Assembly (NCBI GenBank): GCA_005804885.1
Contig: SYOX01000208.1
Span: forward strand, 1 to 64,000
DNA: 64,000 bases
Direction: 5' to 3'
Source: Pseudomonadota bacterium
GTDB taxonomy: Bacteria; Myxococcota_A; Bradymonadia; Bradymonadales; GCA-2716585
Shown here: in pieces, positions 25,790-33,113 of the stretch
How positions within the stretch are numbered: the stretch's first letter is position 1
Layout: every line of letters begins with the position of its first letter
Made by a program: the position numbers and the translations under genes
The notes under the pieces: generated by a model
Told to the model about the DNA's origin: nothing
Database searches by the model: none
The model's input: only the letters and a program-made list of their open reading frames with translations

Positions 25790-26805
25790 CAGATCACCTC
25801 CGCCATGGCGCAGTTCAGGCCGCTGCCGATGCCCATCAAGGCCACCCGCGCCCCCGGCCTCAGGCGACCCTGCTCCGCCGACCTCGCCAGCGCGATCGGC
25901 ACCGAGGCCGGCCCGACGTTGCCGTACTCCGGGTAGATCGCCAGGATCTTGTCGACGTCGAGCCCAAGGACCCCCGCCAGCGTCTCGGTGTGGACCTTGG
26001 AGACCTGATGGAGCACCAGCTCGTCGAGCAGCTCGGCCCGCCAGCCCAGCTCCGCCTGAGCCCGGCGCCACGTCTGCGAGGCCAGCGCCACGCCCGCGTG
26101 CAGCAGCTTCTGGCTGTCCGTCTTCATGTGGTCAAGCTGGCCCTGGCACAGCCCGTTGTGCTCGGTGGCCGCCAGCGACACGCTCCCGGTGAAGCGGTGC
26201 GCGCCGGGCGGCGCCAGCTCCGCCCGCCCCAGGACCATCGCGGCCGCGCCGGAGCCCAGCGTCAAGGTGGCGAAGTTGTCCCGGAAGGTCTGCGCGTCGC
26301 ACTGCGGCGAGGCGATCCGCGCCAGCGTCTGCTCGACGATGAAGCGGCTGGACTCGCCGTCGACCACCACGCCGTACTCGATCTGCCCCCGCTCGATCAT
26401 GTTGCCGATCAGCTCCATGCCGTTGAGGAAGCCCAGGCAGGCGTTGGCAATATCGAAGTTGAGGCACTCGGCCGGCAGCCGCAGGTTGCCATGCACCAGG
26501 CAGGCCGTCGAGGGCTCGACGTAATCGCGGCACACCGACGTGTTGATCAGCGCACCCAACCGCTGCGCGTCGATCCCGGACGCCCGGATGGCCTCCCGCG
26601 CCGCCTGCGTCGCCGCGTCGCTGGGCTGGACCCCCCTCGGCCAGAAGCGCCTCGCCCGGATCCCAGAGAGCCCCTCAAGCATCCCTGGCCTCAACCCCAG
26701 ACGCCGAAGAGAGCCCTCGATCTGCGCTTCCATATCGGCCGACAAGATCCTGTCCGGCGCGTCGACTCCGACCACGCTCAGGATCGCGACATGGTTGAAC
26801 TTCAT
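25786..26805 (-). CDS. oleA: Acyl-CoA head-to-head condensing enzyme OleA (thiolase superfamily)
   Basis: 339 residues. Catalytic Cys123 (FDIANACLGFLNG), His266 (LHQVSKVH) and Asn296 (YPEYGNVGPAS) are in place, and Glu97 in RDYVEPSTA matches the Glu of OleA that promotes the non-decarboxylating Claisen condensation. OleA joins two fatty acyl-CoAs into a 2-alkyl-3-ketoacid. That Glu and the downstream oleBCD genes separate it from FabH. It is the first gene of the four-gene operon. Confidence 0.93.
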   Translation of the reverse strand: MKFNHVAILSVVGVDAPDRILSADMEAQIEGSLRRLGLRPGMLEGLSGIRARRFWPRGVQPSDAATQAAREAIRASGIDAQRLGALINTSVCRDYVEPSTACLVHGNLRLPAECLNFDIANACLGFLNGMELIGNMIERGQIEYGVVVDGESSRFIVEQTLARIASPQCDAQTFRDNFATLTLGSGAAAMVLGRAELAPPGAHRFTGSVSLAATEHNGLCQGQLDHMKTDSQKLLHAGVALASQTWRRAQAELGWRAELLDELVLHQVSKVHTETLAGVLGLDVDKILAIYPEYGNVGPASVPIALARSAEQGRLRPGARVALMGIGSGLNCAMAEVIW

Positions 26806-26870
26806 GGCGGACCGGTGCCCCTCTCAACAAGACGACGGCGCCGATGGCGGCGCCTGCCAGATCGCTGCCT

Positions 26871-26899
26871 CCACTACCACGTTTCATCGCCCGTTGAAA
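26871..26899 (-). promoter_or_regulatory. oleA: Candidate promoter and inverted repeat upstream of oleA
   Basis: On the minus strand TTTCAA (26894-26899) and TAGTGG (26871-26876), preceded by TGG, are 17 nt apart and about 65 nt before the oleA ATG. The arms TTTCA/TGAAA (26882-26886, 26895-26899, 8 nt apart) overlap the -35 region and resemble a regulator site. The -10 box is weak. Confidence 0.28.
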
Positions 26900-26965
26900 G
26901 GCCGCCGCACCTCGCCCTGTCCGGTCGCGTCATCCCCCGTGACGCGCTGAGTCAAGCTCGACCCC

Positions 26966-27296
26966 GCACTCCACCCCCTGTCCCCCTCCTCCCTCCGGAA
27001 GGAGGGGGGACGCTCGTATTACGGGCAAGGTGGTTCGCACTCCACCCCCTGTCCCCCTCCTCGTTTCACAAGGAGGGGGGACGCTTGTATTACGGCTTCG
27101 GGTGGATCGAGTCCCGCCACGACGACATCACCACCCGCCCCACACGGCCACCGATCCCGGCGAAGGCTCCTGCGGCCCGCCCCCAAACCACCGTGTCCGT
27201 AATACGAGCGTCCCCCCTCCTTCCGGAGGGAGGAGGGGGACAGGGGGTGGAGTGCGGGGACAGGGGGTGGAATGCGGGGGACAGGGGCTGGAGTGC
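26966..27296. repeat. Cluster of 59-bp hairpin repeats (two direct, one inverted) plus a 20-bp tandem tail
   Basis: Copies at 26966-27024 and 27037-27095 are in the same direction; the copy at 27197-27255 is the exact reverse complement of the first. Each has GCACTCCACCCCCTG, then a stem (GTCCCCCTCCT pairing with AGGAGGGGGGAC), and ends GTATTACGG. The stem is kept while the loop differs (CCCTCCGGA against CGTTTCACA). At 27256-27275 and 27276-27296 two further copies of only the 20-21-nt end arm follow in tandem. The cluster fills the gap between divergent oleA and the lactone oxidase gene. It resembles REP/MITE-like non-coding elements. Confidence 0.85.
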
Positions 27297-27372
27297 GAAG
27301 CCCTCCCAAGAGCGCCGGCTCGACGGTTGCGGCGATCCGCGCAAAAGGGCACTGTCTCGATCCGAGCGCAGA

Positions 27373-28791
27373 ATGGACGATCCGAGCCCGAGGCGCGCCG
27401 TGAGTCACCACGCCTTCACCAACTGGTCGGGGCTGCACCGATGCAAGCCCACACGATCTTGTCAGCCCCGAGACGAGGCCGAGCTCATCGAGGTGCTCCT
27501 TGAAGCCCGACGACGAGGGCAGATCGTCCGCGTCGTCGGCGCCGGACACTCCTGGTCGGACGCCGCCTGCACCGACGGCGTCCTGATCAACCTCGACCGG
27601 ATGGACCGCACCCTGCACATCGACGAGCGCGCCTGCACCATCCGCGTCCAGGCCGGCCTGCGCCTCAAGGCCCTCAACGCGCGGCTGGCCCAGGCCGGGC
27701 TCGCCATGTCCAACCTCGGCTCGATCTCCGAGCAGAGCGTCGCCGGCGCCATCTCCACCGGCACCCACGGCTCCGGCGCCGCCTTCGGCAGCCTCTCGAC
27801 CATGGTCCGACGCCTGCGCCTGATCACCGCCGAGGGCCGCGCCATCGACCTCGACCGCGACAGCGGCGACCTCTTTCGCGCCGCCTGCCTCAGCCTCGGC
27901 GCCCTCGGCGTCATCACCGAGGTCACCCTCCAGTGCGAGCCGGCCTTTCGCCTCCACGAGCGCGCCTTCGGCATGGCCTTCGATGAAGCCTGCGAGACCA
28001 TGGACGCCCTCGTAGACGCCCACGAGCACGTCAAGCTCTGGTGGCTGCCCCACACCGACCGCGTCATGGTCTACGCCATGAACCGCGCTGACCTCCCCCC
28101 CACCGTCGGCCCCGGCACCGGCAACCTGCCGCGCTCACTCGCCGAGCGCGCCATCGCCGGCCTCACCCCTCCAGACTCCCGCCCGCCCGGCGAGGGCGTC
28201 GATCTGGTCGCGGTCACCGATCACCTCGTCAACGTGCACGTCTTCGACGGCCTGCTCAAGCTCGGCGGCCGCCACCCGGCCCTGATCCCCTGGGTCAACC
28301 ACGGCGTCGCCGCCGCCTACTTCATCGACCGCGAGCGCGTCGGCCGCAGCGATCGCCTCTTCAACGTCCCCATGCCGCCCGTCCACCGCGAGATGGAGTA
28401 CGGCATCCCCCGACCCCAGGCCGCCCCGACCCTCCGGCGCCTGCGCGCCCTGATCGAGCGCCGCGCCCTGCGCGTCAACTTCATCGTCGAGCTTCGCTTC
28501 GTCGCCGCCGACGACCTCCTGCTCAGCGGCGCCTTCGGCCGCCAGAGCTGCCAGCTCGGCGCCTACATGGCCCAGGCCCCCGATCTGGACGCCTACTTCA
28601 AGCTCTTCGAAGCCATGGCCCTGGAGATCGGCGGCCGACCTCACTGGGGCAAGGAGTTCTCCGCCTCCGCCGAGGCCCTGCGCGCCTGCCTGCCACGCCT
28701 CGACGACTTCAACGCCCTGCGCCGCGATCTCGACCCCGATGGCCTCTTCGCCAACCCCTTCATCCGGCGGATCTTCGCCCCGACGCCATGA
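27373..28791 (+). CDS. FAD-linked oxidase, D-arabinono-1,4-lactone/L-gulonolactone oxidase family
   Basis: 472 residues from ATG 27373; GTG 27400 (start of SHHAFTNWSG) is equally possible. The PCMH-type FAD domain covers about 25-200: VRVVGAGHSWSDAACTDG with His59, the usual covalent FAD attachment site, and NLGSISEQSVAGAISTGTHG. The C-terminal ALO domain ends with PHWGKEF and then DPDGLFANPFIRRIF, typical of sugar-1,4-lactone oxidases and alditol oxidases. The substrate cannot be read from the sequence. Its stop overlaps the next ATG by 4 nt (ATGA), and it faces away from oleA. Confidence 0.88.
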   Translation: MDDPSPRRAVSHHAFTNWSGLHRCKPTRSCQPRDEAELIEVLLEARRRGQIVRVVGAGHSWSDAACTDGVLINLDRMDRTLHIDERACTIRVQAGLRLKALNARLAQAGLAMSNLGSISEQSVAGAISTGTHGSGAAFGSLSTMVRRLRLITAEGRAIDLDRDSGDLFRAACLSLGALGVITEVTLQCEPAFRLHERAFGMAFDEACETMDALVDAHEHVKLWWLPHTDRVMVYAMNRADLPPTVGPGTGNLPRSLAERAIAGLTPPDSRPPGEGVDLVAVTDHLVNVHVFDGLLKLGGRHPALIPWVNHGVAAAYFIDRERVGRSDRLFNVPMPPVHREMEYGIPRPQAAPTLRRLRALIERRALRVNFIVELRFVAADDLLLSGAFGRQSCQLGAYMAQAPDLDAYFKLFEAMALEIGGRPHWGKEFSASAEALRACLPRLDDFNALRRDLDPDGLFANPFIRRIFAPTP

Positions 28792-30371
28792 CCCCACACC
28801 CCCCCATCGCTCCCCCTCGGCCCCTCACCGCGCCCCGCGGCGTGCAGCCCCTCACCGCGCTCCTCGGCGCGCTGGTCCTCATCGCGACCTCGTCGGCCTG
28901 CGAGCGACACCCCGAGCCTGCCCCCGACGGCGCCTCAAGCGCGCCGAAGCCCGCGCGCGATCCCGAGCGCGATCCCGAGCGTGATCCCGAGCGTGATCCC
29001 GCGCCCGATGGTGCGCCATCTGATGCGGCAGACGTCGCTCAACATGTTGATCTGAAAGGTGAAACTCAATATGACTCCGCCGACGCCGGGGCGCCCCTGG
29101 CCGAGGGCTCGGCACAGGACAGGGGCGCGCCTCAAGGGCAGGCCGCGCCGGGAGGCGAGTCGGCGGCGGGAGGCGAGTCGGCGGCGGACAGGGCCGCGAA
29201 GGACCCGAGCGTGCTGGTGGCGCCGGATCGCTACGCGCGGGTCATCCCTCGGGCGACGTGGCCCTTCAAGGCCCGCTACGGCAACCTCTGCTACGAGGGC
29301 AACAACATCAACATGCGCGGCGACGCCGACGCGGCGGGGCTCTACGCCGCGTCGGGGGAGGAGGTGGCGACCCGCTGGAGGGAGTTCTCGCGAGGCTCCG
29401 GGTGCGTGTTCGTGCTCCGGGACTCGCTCTTCAGCCAGCAGGACCACCCGCACAAGCAGGCGCCCACGGCGCTGATGATGCCGCCGAACTACGTCACGGT
29501 GGCCGTCGCCGAGGTGATGGCCGGCAAGGCGCTGGAGTCCATCAAAGCCCCCGATCCCGAGGACGACGCCGCCTGGCTTCGCCTCTCGACGCCTCGGGAG
29601 GTCTTCGGCAGCTTCCCCCCCAGCGAGCTCCTCTTCACCCTGTCCACCTCCCCGATCAAGGGCGCCCAGAGCCCCGAGGCCGTCCGAAATGCGCGCCTGT
29701 CGCTCCGCTCCCTGGCCGCCGACACCGACGCCCTGTGCGCGCTGGCCCACCTCGGCCCCGAGGCCGTCGCCCAGGCCGGCGCCCAGCGCATCTCCGCCAG
29801 CGACGCCCGCTACTTCACCGCGCCGCTTCGCCGCGACAGGATCGTCCCCATCTTCGTCGAGAACCCGACCGACAAGGAGATCGAGGAAGGCAAGGGCATG
29901 GGCGCCTCTGGCCTCACCCTCCCTCCCGCCGCCCTGGCCCTGGCCACCCGCGTCGTCTACCGCGAGCGCCTCCGCCACGGCGACCTCGCCGTCGAGCGAT
30001 ACGACCTCTCCAGCCCCGCCGAGCGCCGCCGCGCCATCGCCCTGCTCGAAACCCTGATCCCGCCCCGCGACGGAGAAGCCGGGCGCGTCTGGCTCTGGGT
30101 CACCGGCCCCCTCGACAAGAAGGCCAAGCTCAAGGGCCAGGACGCGACCGCCTTCATCGACGCCTTCCGCAAGGAGGTCGCCGCCGCGCCTGTCGACCTC
30201 GCCCGCCTGCGCTTCGTCAGCAAACCCCAGGTCGATCTCCCAAAGGGTCAAGAACGCTCAGGAATCTTCGAGGCCGCGCTGGACAGGTTCGAGCGCCTCG
30301 ACCTGCCCCTGAGCGTGCTCCTGACCACCGAAGGGCTCAAGGCGCTGATCAAGGCCCCCAAAAACCGTTGA
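28788..30371 (+). CDS. Hypothetical lipoprotein coupled to the lactone oxidase gene
   Basis: 527 residues. The signal has lipobox IATSSAC at about residue 38, after a Pro-rich n-region. It is followed by about 110 residues of Ala/Pro/Asp/Glu/Arg-rich linker with DPER and GGESAA repeats. The folded part begins near residue 147 (YARVIPRATWPF) and has no motif I know. It overlaps the oxidase gene by 4 nt, so the two are translated together. An envelope protein working with a flavin oxidase is only an inference. Confidence 0.68.
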   Translation: MTPHPPIAPPRPLTAPRGVQPLTALLGALVLIATSSACERHPEPAPDGASSAPKPARDPERDPERDPERDPAPDGAPSDAADVAQHVDLKGETQYDSADAGAPLAEGSAQDRGAPQGQAAPGGESAAGGESAADRAAKDPSVLVAPDRYARVIPRATWPFKARYGNLCYEGNNINMRGDADAAGLYAASGEEVATRWREFSRGSGCVFVLRDSLFSQQDHPHKQAPTALMMPPNYVTVAVAEVMAGKALESIKAPDPEDDAAWLRLSTPREVFGSFPPSELLFTLSTSPIKGAQSPEAVRNARLSLRSLAADTDALCALAHLGPEAVAQAGAQRISASDARYFTAPLRRDRIVPIFVENPTDKEIEEGKGMGASGLTLPPAALALATRVVYRERLRHGDLAVERYDLSSPAERRRAIALLETLIPPRDGEAGRVWLWVTGPLDKKAKLKGQDATAFIDAFRKEVAAAPVDLARLRFVSKPQVDLPKGQERSGIFEAALDRFERLDLPLSVLLTTEGLKALIKAPKNR

Positions 30372-30443
30372 TCCCAACCCCTCGGAGGGCCTGAACCCCC
30401 CGCGCCGCGACCCAGCGGCCGGCGACAACGACAGGAGGCCGTG

Positions 30444-30974
30444 ATGGCAGCGTGGAGCGCGGACGAGCTTGAGGCGGCCTTTCGCCGATACTGGCAGACG
30501 GGGGCCGTCGGGGAGGACTGGAGCGGCTGGGCCGACCTCTTCACCGAGGACGTGGAGTACGTCGAGCACTTCCTCGGGGCCATGCGCGGCCGGGAGACCA
30601 TCCGGGCCTGGATCGTGCCCCTGATGGCCCGCTACGGCGAGCTCTACACCGCCTACGAGTGGCACACCATCGACGTCGCACGCGGGCGAGTCGTCTTCAC
30701 CATGCAGAACCGCCGCGACCACCCCGACGGGCAGAGCGCCATCGACTTCTCCGGCATCTCCATGATCGATTACGCCGGCGGCGGGCTGTGGCGCCGCCAG
30801 GAGGACTACTGGGCCGCACCCGCCGCCGAACGCTGCTTCAAGCTCTACCAGGACGCCCGAAAGGCCATCGATCCCGACCACGACAAGAAACGCACCCGCA
30901 AGGACTGGGGCCTGGGCCCCTCCTGGTGCCAGGGGCCGCCGCTTGGCCCAGGCTCGATCCTCATCACCTCCTGA
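30444..30974 (+). CDS. NTF2-like/SnoaL-like protein
   Basis: 176 residues. ATG 30444 has a perfect AGGAGG 5 nt upstream; the GTG at 30441 is less well placed. The first 130 residues follow the NTF2-like cone fold: AAFRRYWQTGAVGEDWSGWADLFTEDVEYVEH, a second strand set with GRVVFTMQNRR, and FSGISMIDYAGGGLWRRQEDYW. Such proteins include polyketide cyclases, steroid isomerases and many of unknown role. It precedes the Rieske oxygenase gene by about 150 nt on the same strand. Confidence 0.78.
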   Translation: MAAWSADELEAAFRRYWQTGAVGEDWSGWADLFTEDVEYVEHFLGAMRGRETIRAWIVPLMARYGELYTAYEWHTIDVARGRVVFTMQNRRDHPDGQSAIDFSGISMIDYAGGGLWRRQEDYWAAPAAERCFKLYQDARKAIDPDHDKKRTRKDWGLGPSWCQGPPLGPGSILITS

Positions 30975-31045
30975 TCGGTGGCTGGATGTGCCGCGATCAA
31001 GGGTCGGCGACGACCCCATCGCCTCTCGATCTTGAGTTCTGCGGC

Positions 31046-31059
31046 TGAAACATGTTCTA
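31046..31059. promoter_or_regulatory. KstR-like palindrome upstream of the Rieske oxygenase
   Basis: TGAAACATGTTCTA fits every fixed position of the published KstR operator consensus TnnAACnnGTTnnA. It lies 68 nt before the GTG start of a steroid-type Rieske oxygenase. The same AAC-N2-GTT core is used by several TetR-family regulators of lipid genes, so the exact regulator is open. Confidence 0.4.
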
Positions 31060-31126
31060 GTTCTTCTCAAGTGGGGCGTGCGGCGTCGGCGTGTGGCGTG
31101 GTTGTCGGCAGAAGGGGAGGGGAGCG

Positions 31127-32170
31127 GTGGCGACGAGGTATCGGATCGAGGGGTTCCCGCGGGGCTGGTTCATGGTGTTGTTCTCCGACGAGCTGGCCGT
31201 CGGGGCGATGCACAAGATGAAGTACTTCGGGCGCTCGCTGATGGCGTGGCGCGGCGAGGACGGGGTGGCGCGGATCATGGACGCGCACTGCCCGCACCTG
31301 GGGGCGAACATCGCGGCCGGGGGCAAGGTCGAGGGCAACACGGTCGTGTGCCCCTTCCACCTGTGGCGCTTTGACACCCTGGGCCAGTGCGTCGAGATCC
31401 CTTACTGCGACGGGCCGATTTCGAAGAAGGCCACGCTGGGATCGTGGCCGGTCATCGAGCGCAACGGGATGATCTTCGTCTGGCACCACCCGGAGGGCGA
31501 GGGGCCGGACTTTGACGTGCCTTCGCTGCCCAACGATGGGTCTTCGGAGTGGACGCCGTGGCGCCACCATGTGTTGCGGATCAAGACCCACTCGAAGGAG
31601 ATCGTGGAGAACGTCGTGGATCTGGCGCACTTCATGCCCGTCCACGGCACGCACGTGGAGACCTTCGTCAACGAGTTCGACGGCCACAAGGCGATCCAGC
31701 GCACGAAGGGGACGGCCTACCCGAGAGGCGGGGGCAAGGACCGCTTTGAGCTCGACGCGATCTATTACGGCCCTGGTTATCAGATCTCGGACATGCGGGG
31801 CTACCTGCACAGCCTGCTCGTCAACGCGCACACCATGATCGACGAGCACACGCTGGATCTGCGCTTCGGCGTCTCGCTCAAGCCGCGCGGCAGCTCCGAG
31901 CACAACGACGCCTTCGCCGAGGCCTACATCAAGAACCTGACGACGGGCTTTCTTGAGGACGTCGAGATCTGGGAGAACAAGGTCTATCGGGACACGCCGC
32001 TGCTGGCCCGCAGCGACGGCCCGATCATGAAGTTGCGCAGGTGGTACGCGCAGTTCTACACCCAGGACGGCCCCAGGGGGGCGTCCGCGACCGGCCTGCA
32101 GCCGGGCGGGCCCTGGCAAGTGGGTCGGCTCCAGAGCGGCGCCGCGCCGGTCGACGAGGAGGAGGAGTAG
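31127..32170 (+). CDS. Rieske non-heme iron oxygenase, KshA/DAF-36 (Neverland)-like
   Basis: 347 residues from GTG 31127, which has a GGGGAGGGGAG ribosome site. The Rieske cluster ligands are C55/H57 (AHCPHLGAN) and C75/H78 (VCPFHLWRFD). The mononuclear iron site shows D165, H168 and H173 (ENVVDLAHFMPVHGTH). The segment from QCVEIPYC to WPVIERNGMIFVWHHPEGE is close in wording to 3-ketosteroid 9-alpha-hydroxylase oxygenases and to cholesterol 7-desaturases. A sterol or steroid substrate is plausible but not proven. No reductase gene is adjacent, so electrons must come from elsewhere. Confidence 0.87.
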   Translation: MATRYRIEGFPRGWFMVLFSDELAVGAMHKMKYFGRSLMAWRGEDGVARIMDAHCPHLGANIAAGGKVEGNTVVCPFHLWRFDTLGQCVEIPYCDGPISKKATLGSWPVIERNGMIFVWHHPEGEGPDFDVPSLPNDGSSEWTPWRHHVLRIKTHSKEIVENVVDLAHFMPVHGTHVETFVNEFDGHKAIQRTKGTAYPRGGGKDRFELDAIYYGPGYQISDMRGYLHSLLVNAHTMIDEHTLDLRFGVSLKPRGSSEHNDAFAEAYIKNLTTGFLEDVEIWENKVYRDTPLLARSDGPIMKLRRWYAQFYTQDGPRGASATGLQPGGPWQVGRLQSGAAPVDEEEE

Positions 32171-32234
32171 CGGCGCGCGGGGCCGGCGACGAGGAGGAGG
32201 AGCGGCGGCGCGCGGGGCCGTCGAGGATGGCTTC

Positions 32235-33113
32235 TCAGGCGCGCCTGCGGGCGTTGTCGACGATGGATCTGATGATCTCGGGCCACGCGCCGCGCGGCAG
32301 CGAGTGGCCCATGCCCTCGATCCACTGGAGGCGCGCGTTGGGGACGGCGCGCGCCGTGGCGATGCCCGCCGAGGCGGGACCGAGCGGGTCGTGGGTGCCG
32401 TGGATGACGGTGGTGGGGGTGCGGACGGCGCGCAGCTCCTTCTCGCGGCTGGAGGCCGCGGAGATGGCGCAAAGGTGTCGGATGAAGCCTGCGGGGTGGA
32501 AGCTGCGCGCGTAGGAGCGCGCGGCGAGGTCACGGATGGCGTCCTCGTCGAAGGGGAAGCCGGGGCCGCTCAGGACGCGGAAGATGTGGACGGCGTTCTC
32601 GATCCGGCCTTCGAGGGTGGGGGGCAGCGGCGCCAGGAGGGCCTTGAGGGCCTCGGGGCGGGCCAGGCCGTGCCGTCGGCTGCCGGTCGTGGACATGATC
32701 GAGGTCAGGGAGCGGACCTTGTCGGGGCGATCGAGGGTGAGGCGCTGGGCGATCATGCCGCCCATGGAGACGCCGACGACGTGGGCGCGCTCGAAGCCCA
32801 GCGCGTCGATGAGGCCGGCGACATCCAGGGCCATGTCGGTCAAGGTGTAGGCGGCCCGGACGGGCAGGCCGAGGTAGCCCCGCGCGACGACGCGGCGCAC
32901 GTTCGGCGTGCCGAGGTGATCGAGGTGGGTGGACAGGCCGATGTCGCGGTTGTCGAATCGGACGACTTCGAAGCCCTCGTCGGCCAGCTCGGCGCAGAAG
33001 TCCTCGTGCCACTGGATCATCTGGGAGCCGAGGCCCATGATCAGCACGATGGGCTCGCCCTGGCCGAAGCGCTCGACCTCCAACTCGATGCCATTGCTGG
33101 CGATCTTGACCAT
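32235..33113 (-). CDS. Alpha/beta hydrolase
   Basis: 292 residues from ATG 33113 ([17 protein letters not shown]), sharing one base with the stop of the metallophosphoesterase gene. The nucleophile elbow is VGVSMGG, the acid is in HGTHDPLG and the His in GMGHSLP, an intact triad. LIMGLGSQMIQWHEDFC gives the oxyanion region, and FDNRDIGLS is typical of the MhpC/esterase-type branch. It is convergent with the Rieske gene. The substrate is unknown. Confidence 0.85.
   Translation of the reverse strand: MVKIASNGIELEVERFGQGEPIVLIMGLGSQMIQWHEDFCAELADEGFEVVRFDNRDIGLSTHLDHLGTPNVRRVVARGYLGLPVRAAYTLTDMALDVAGLIDALGFERAHVVGVSMGGMIAQRLTLDRPDKVRSLTSIMSTTGSRRHGLARPEALKALLAPLPPTLEGRIENAVHIFRVLSGPGFPFDEDAIRDLAARSYARSFHPAGFIRHLCAISAASSREKELRAVRTPTTVIHGTHDPLGPASAGIATARAVPNARLQWIEGMGHSLPRGAWPEIIRSIVDNARRRA

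Noticed and set aside
25790-26071. A longer N-terminus for OleB.
   Set aside because: The extra 94 residues lie inside oleA, are Gly/Ala/Arg-rich and do not match OleB; GTG 25789 fits length and overlap.
26966-27296. A possible CRISPR array.
   Set aside because: Copies are in both orientations, differ in the middle, have spacing of 12 and 101 nt, and no cas gene is near.
25990-27372. A plus-strand open frame that continues into the FAD oxidase gene.
   Set aside because: It runs antisense to oleA and through the hairpin repeats; oxidase similarity begins only at about 27400, so it is not a fusion.
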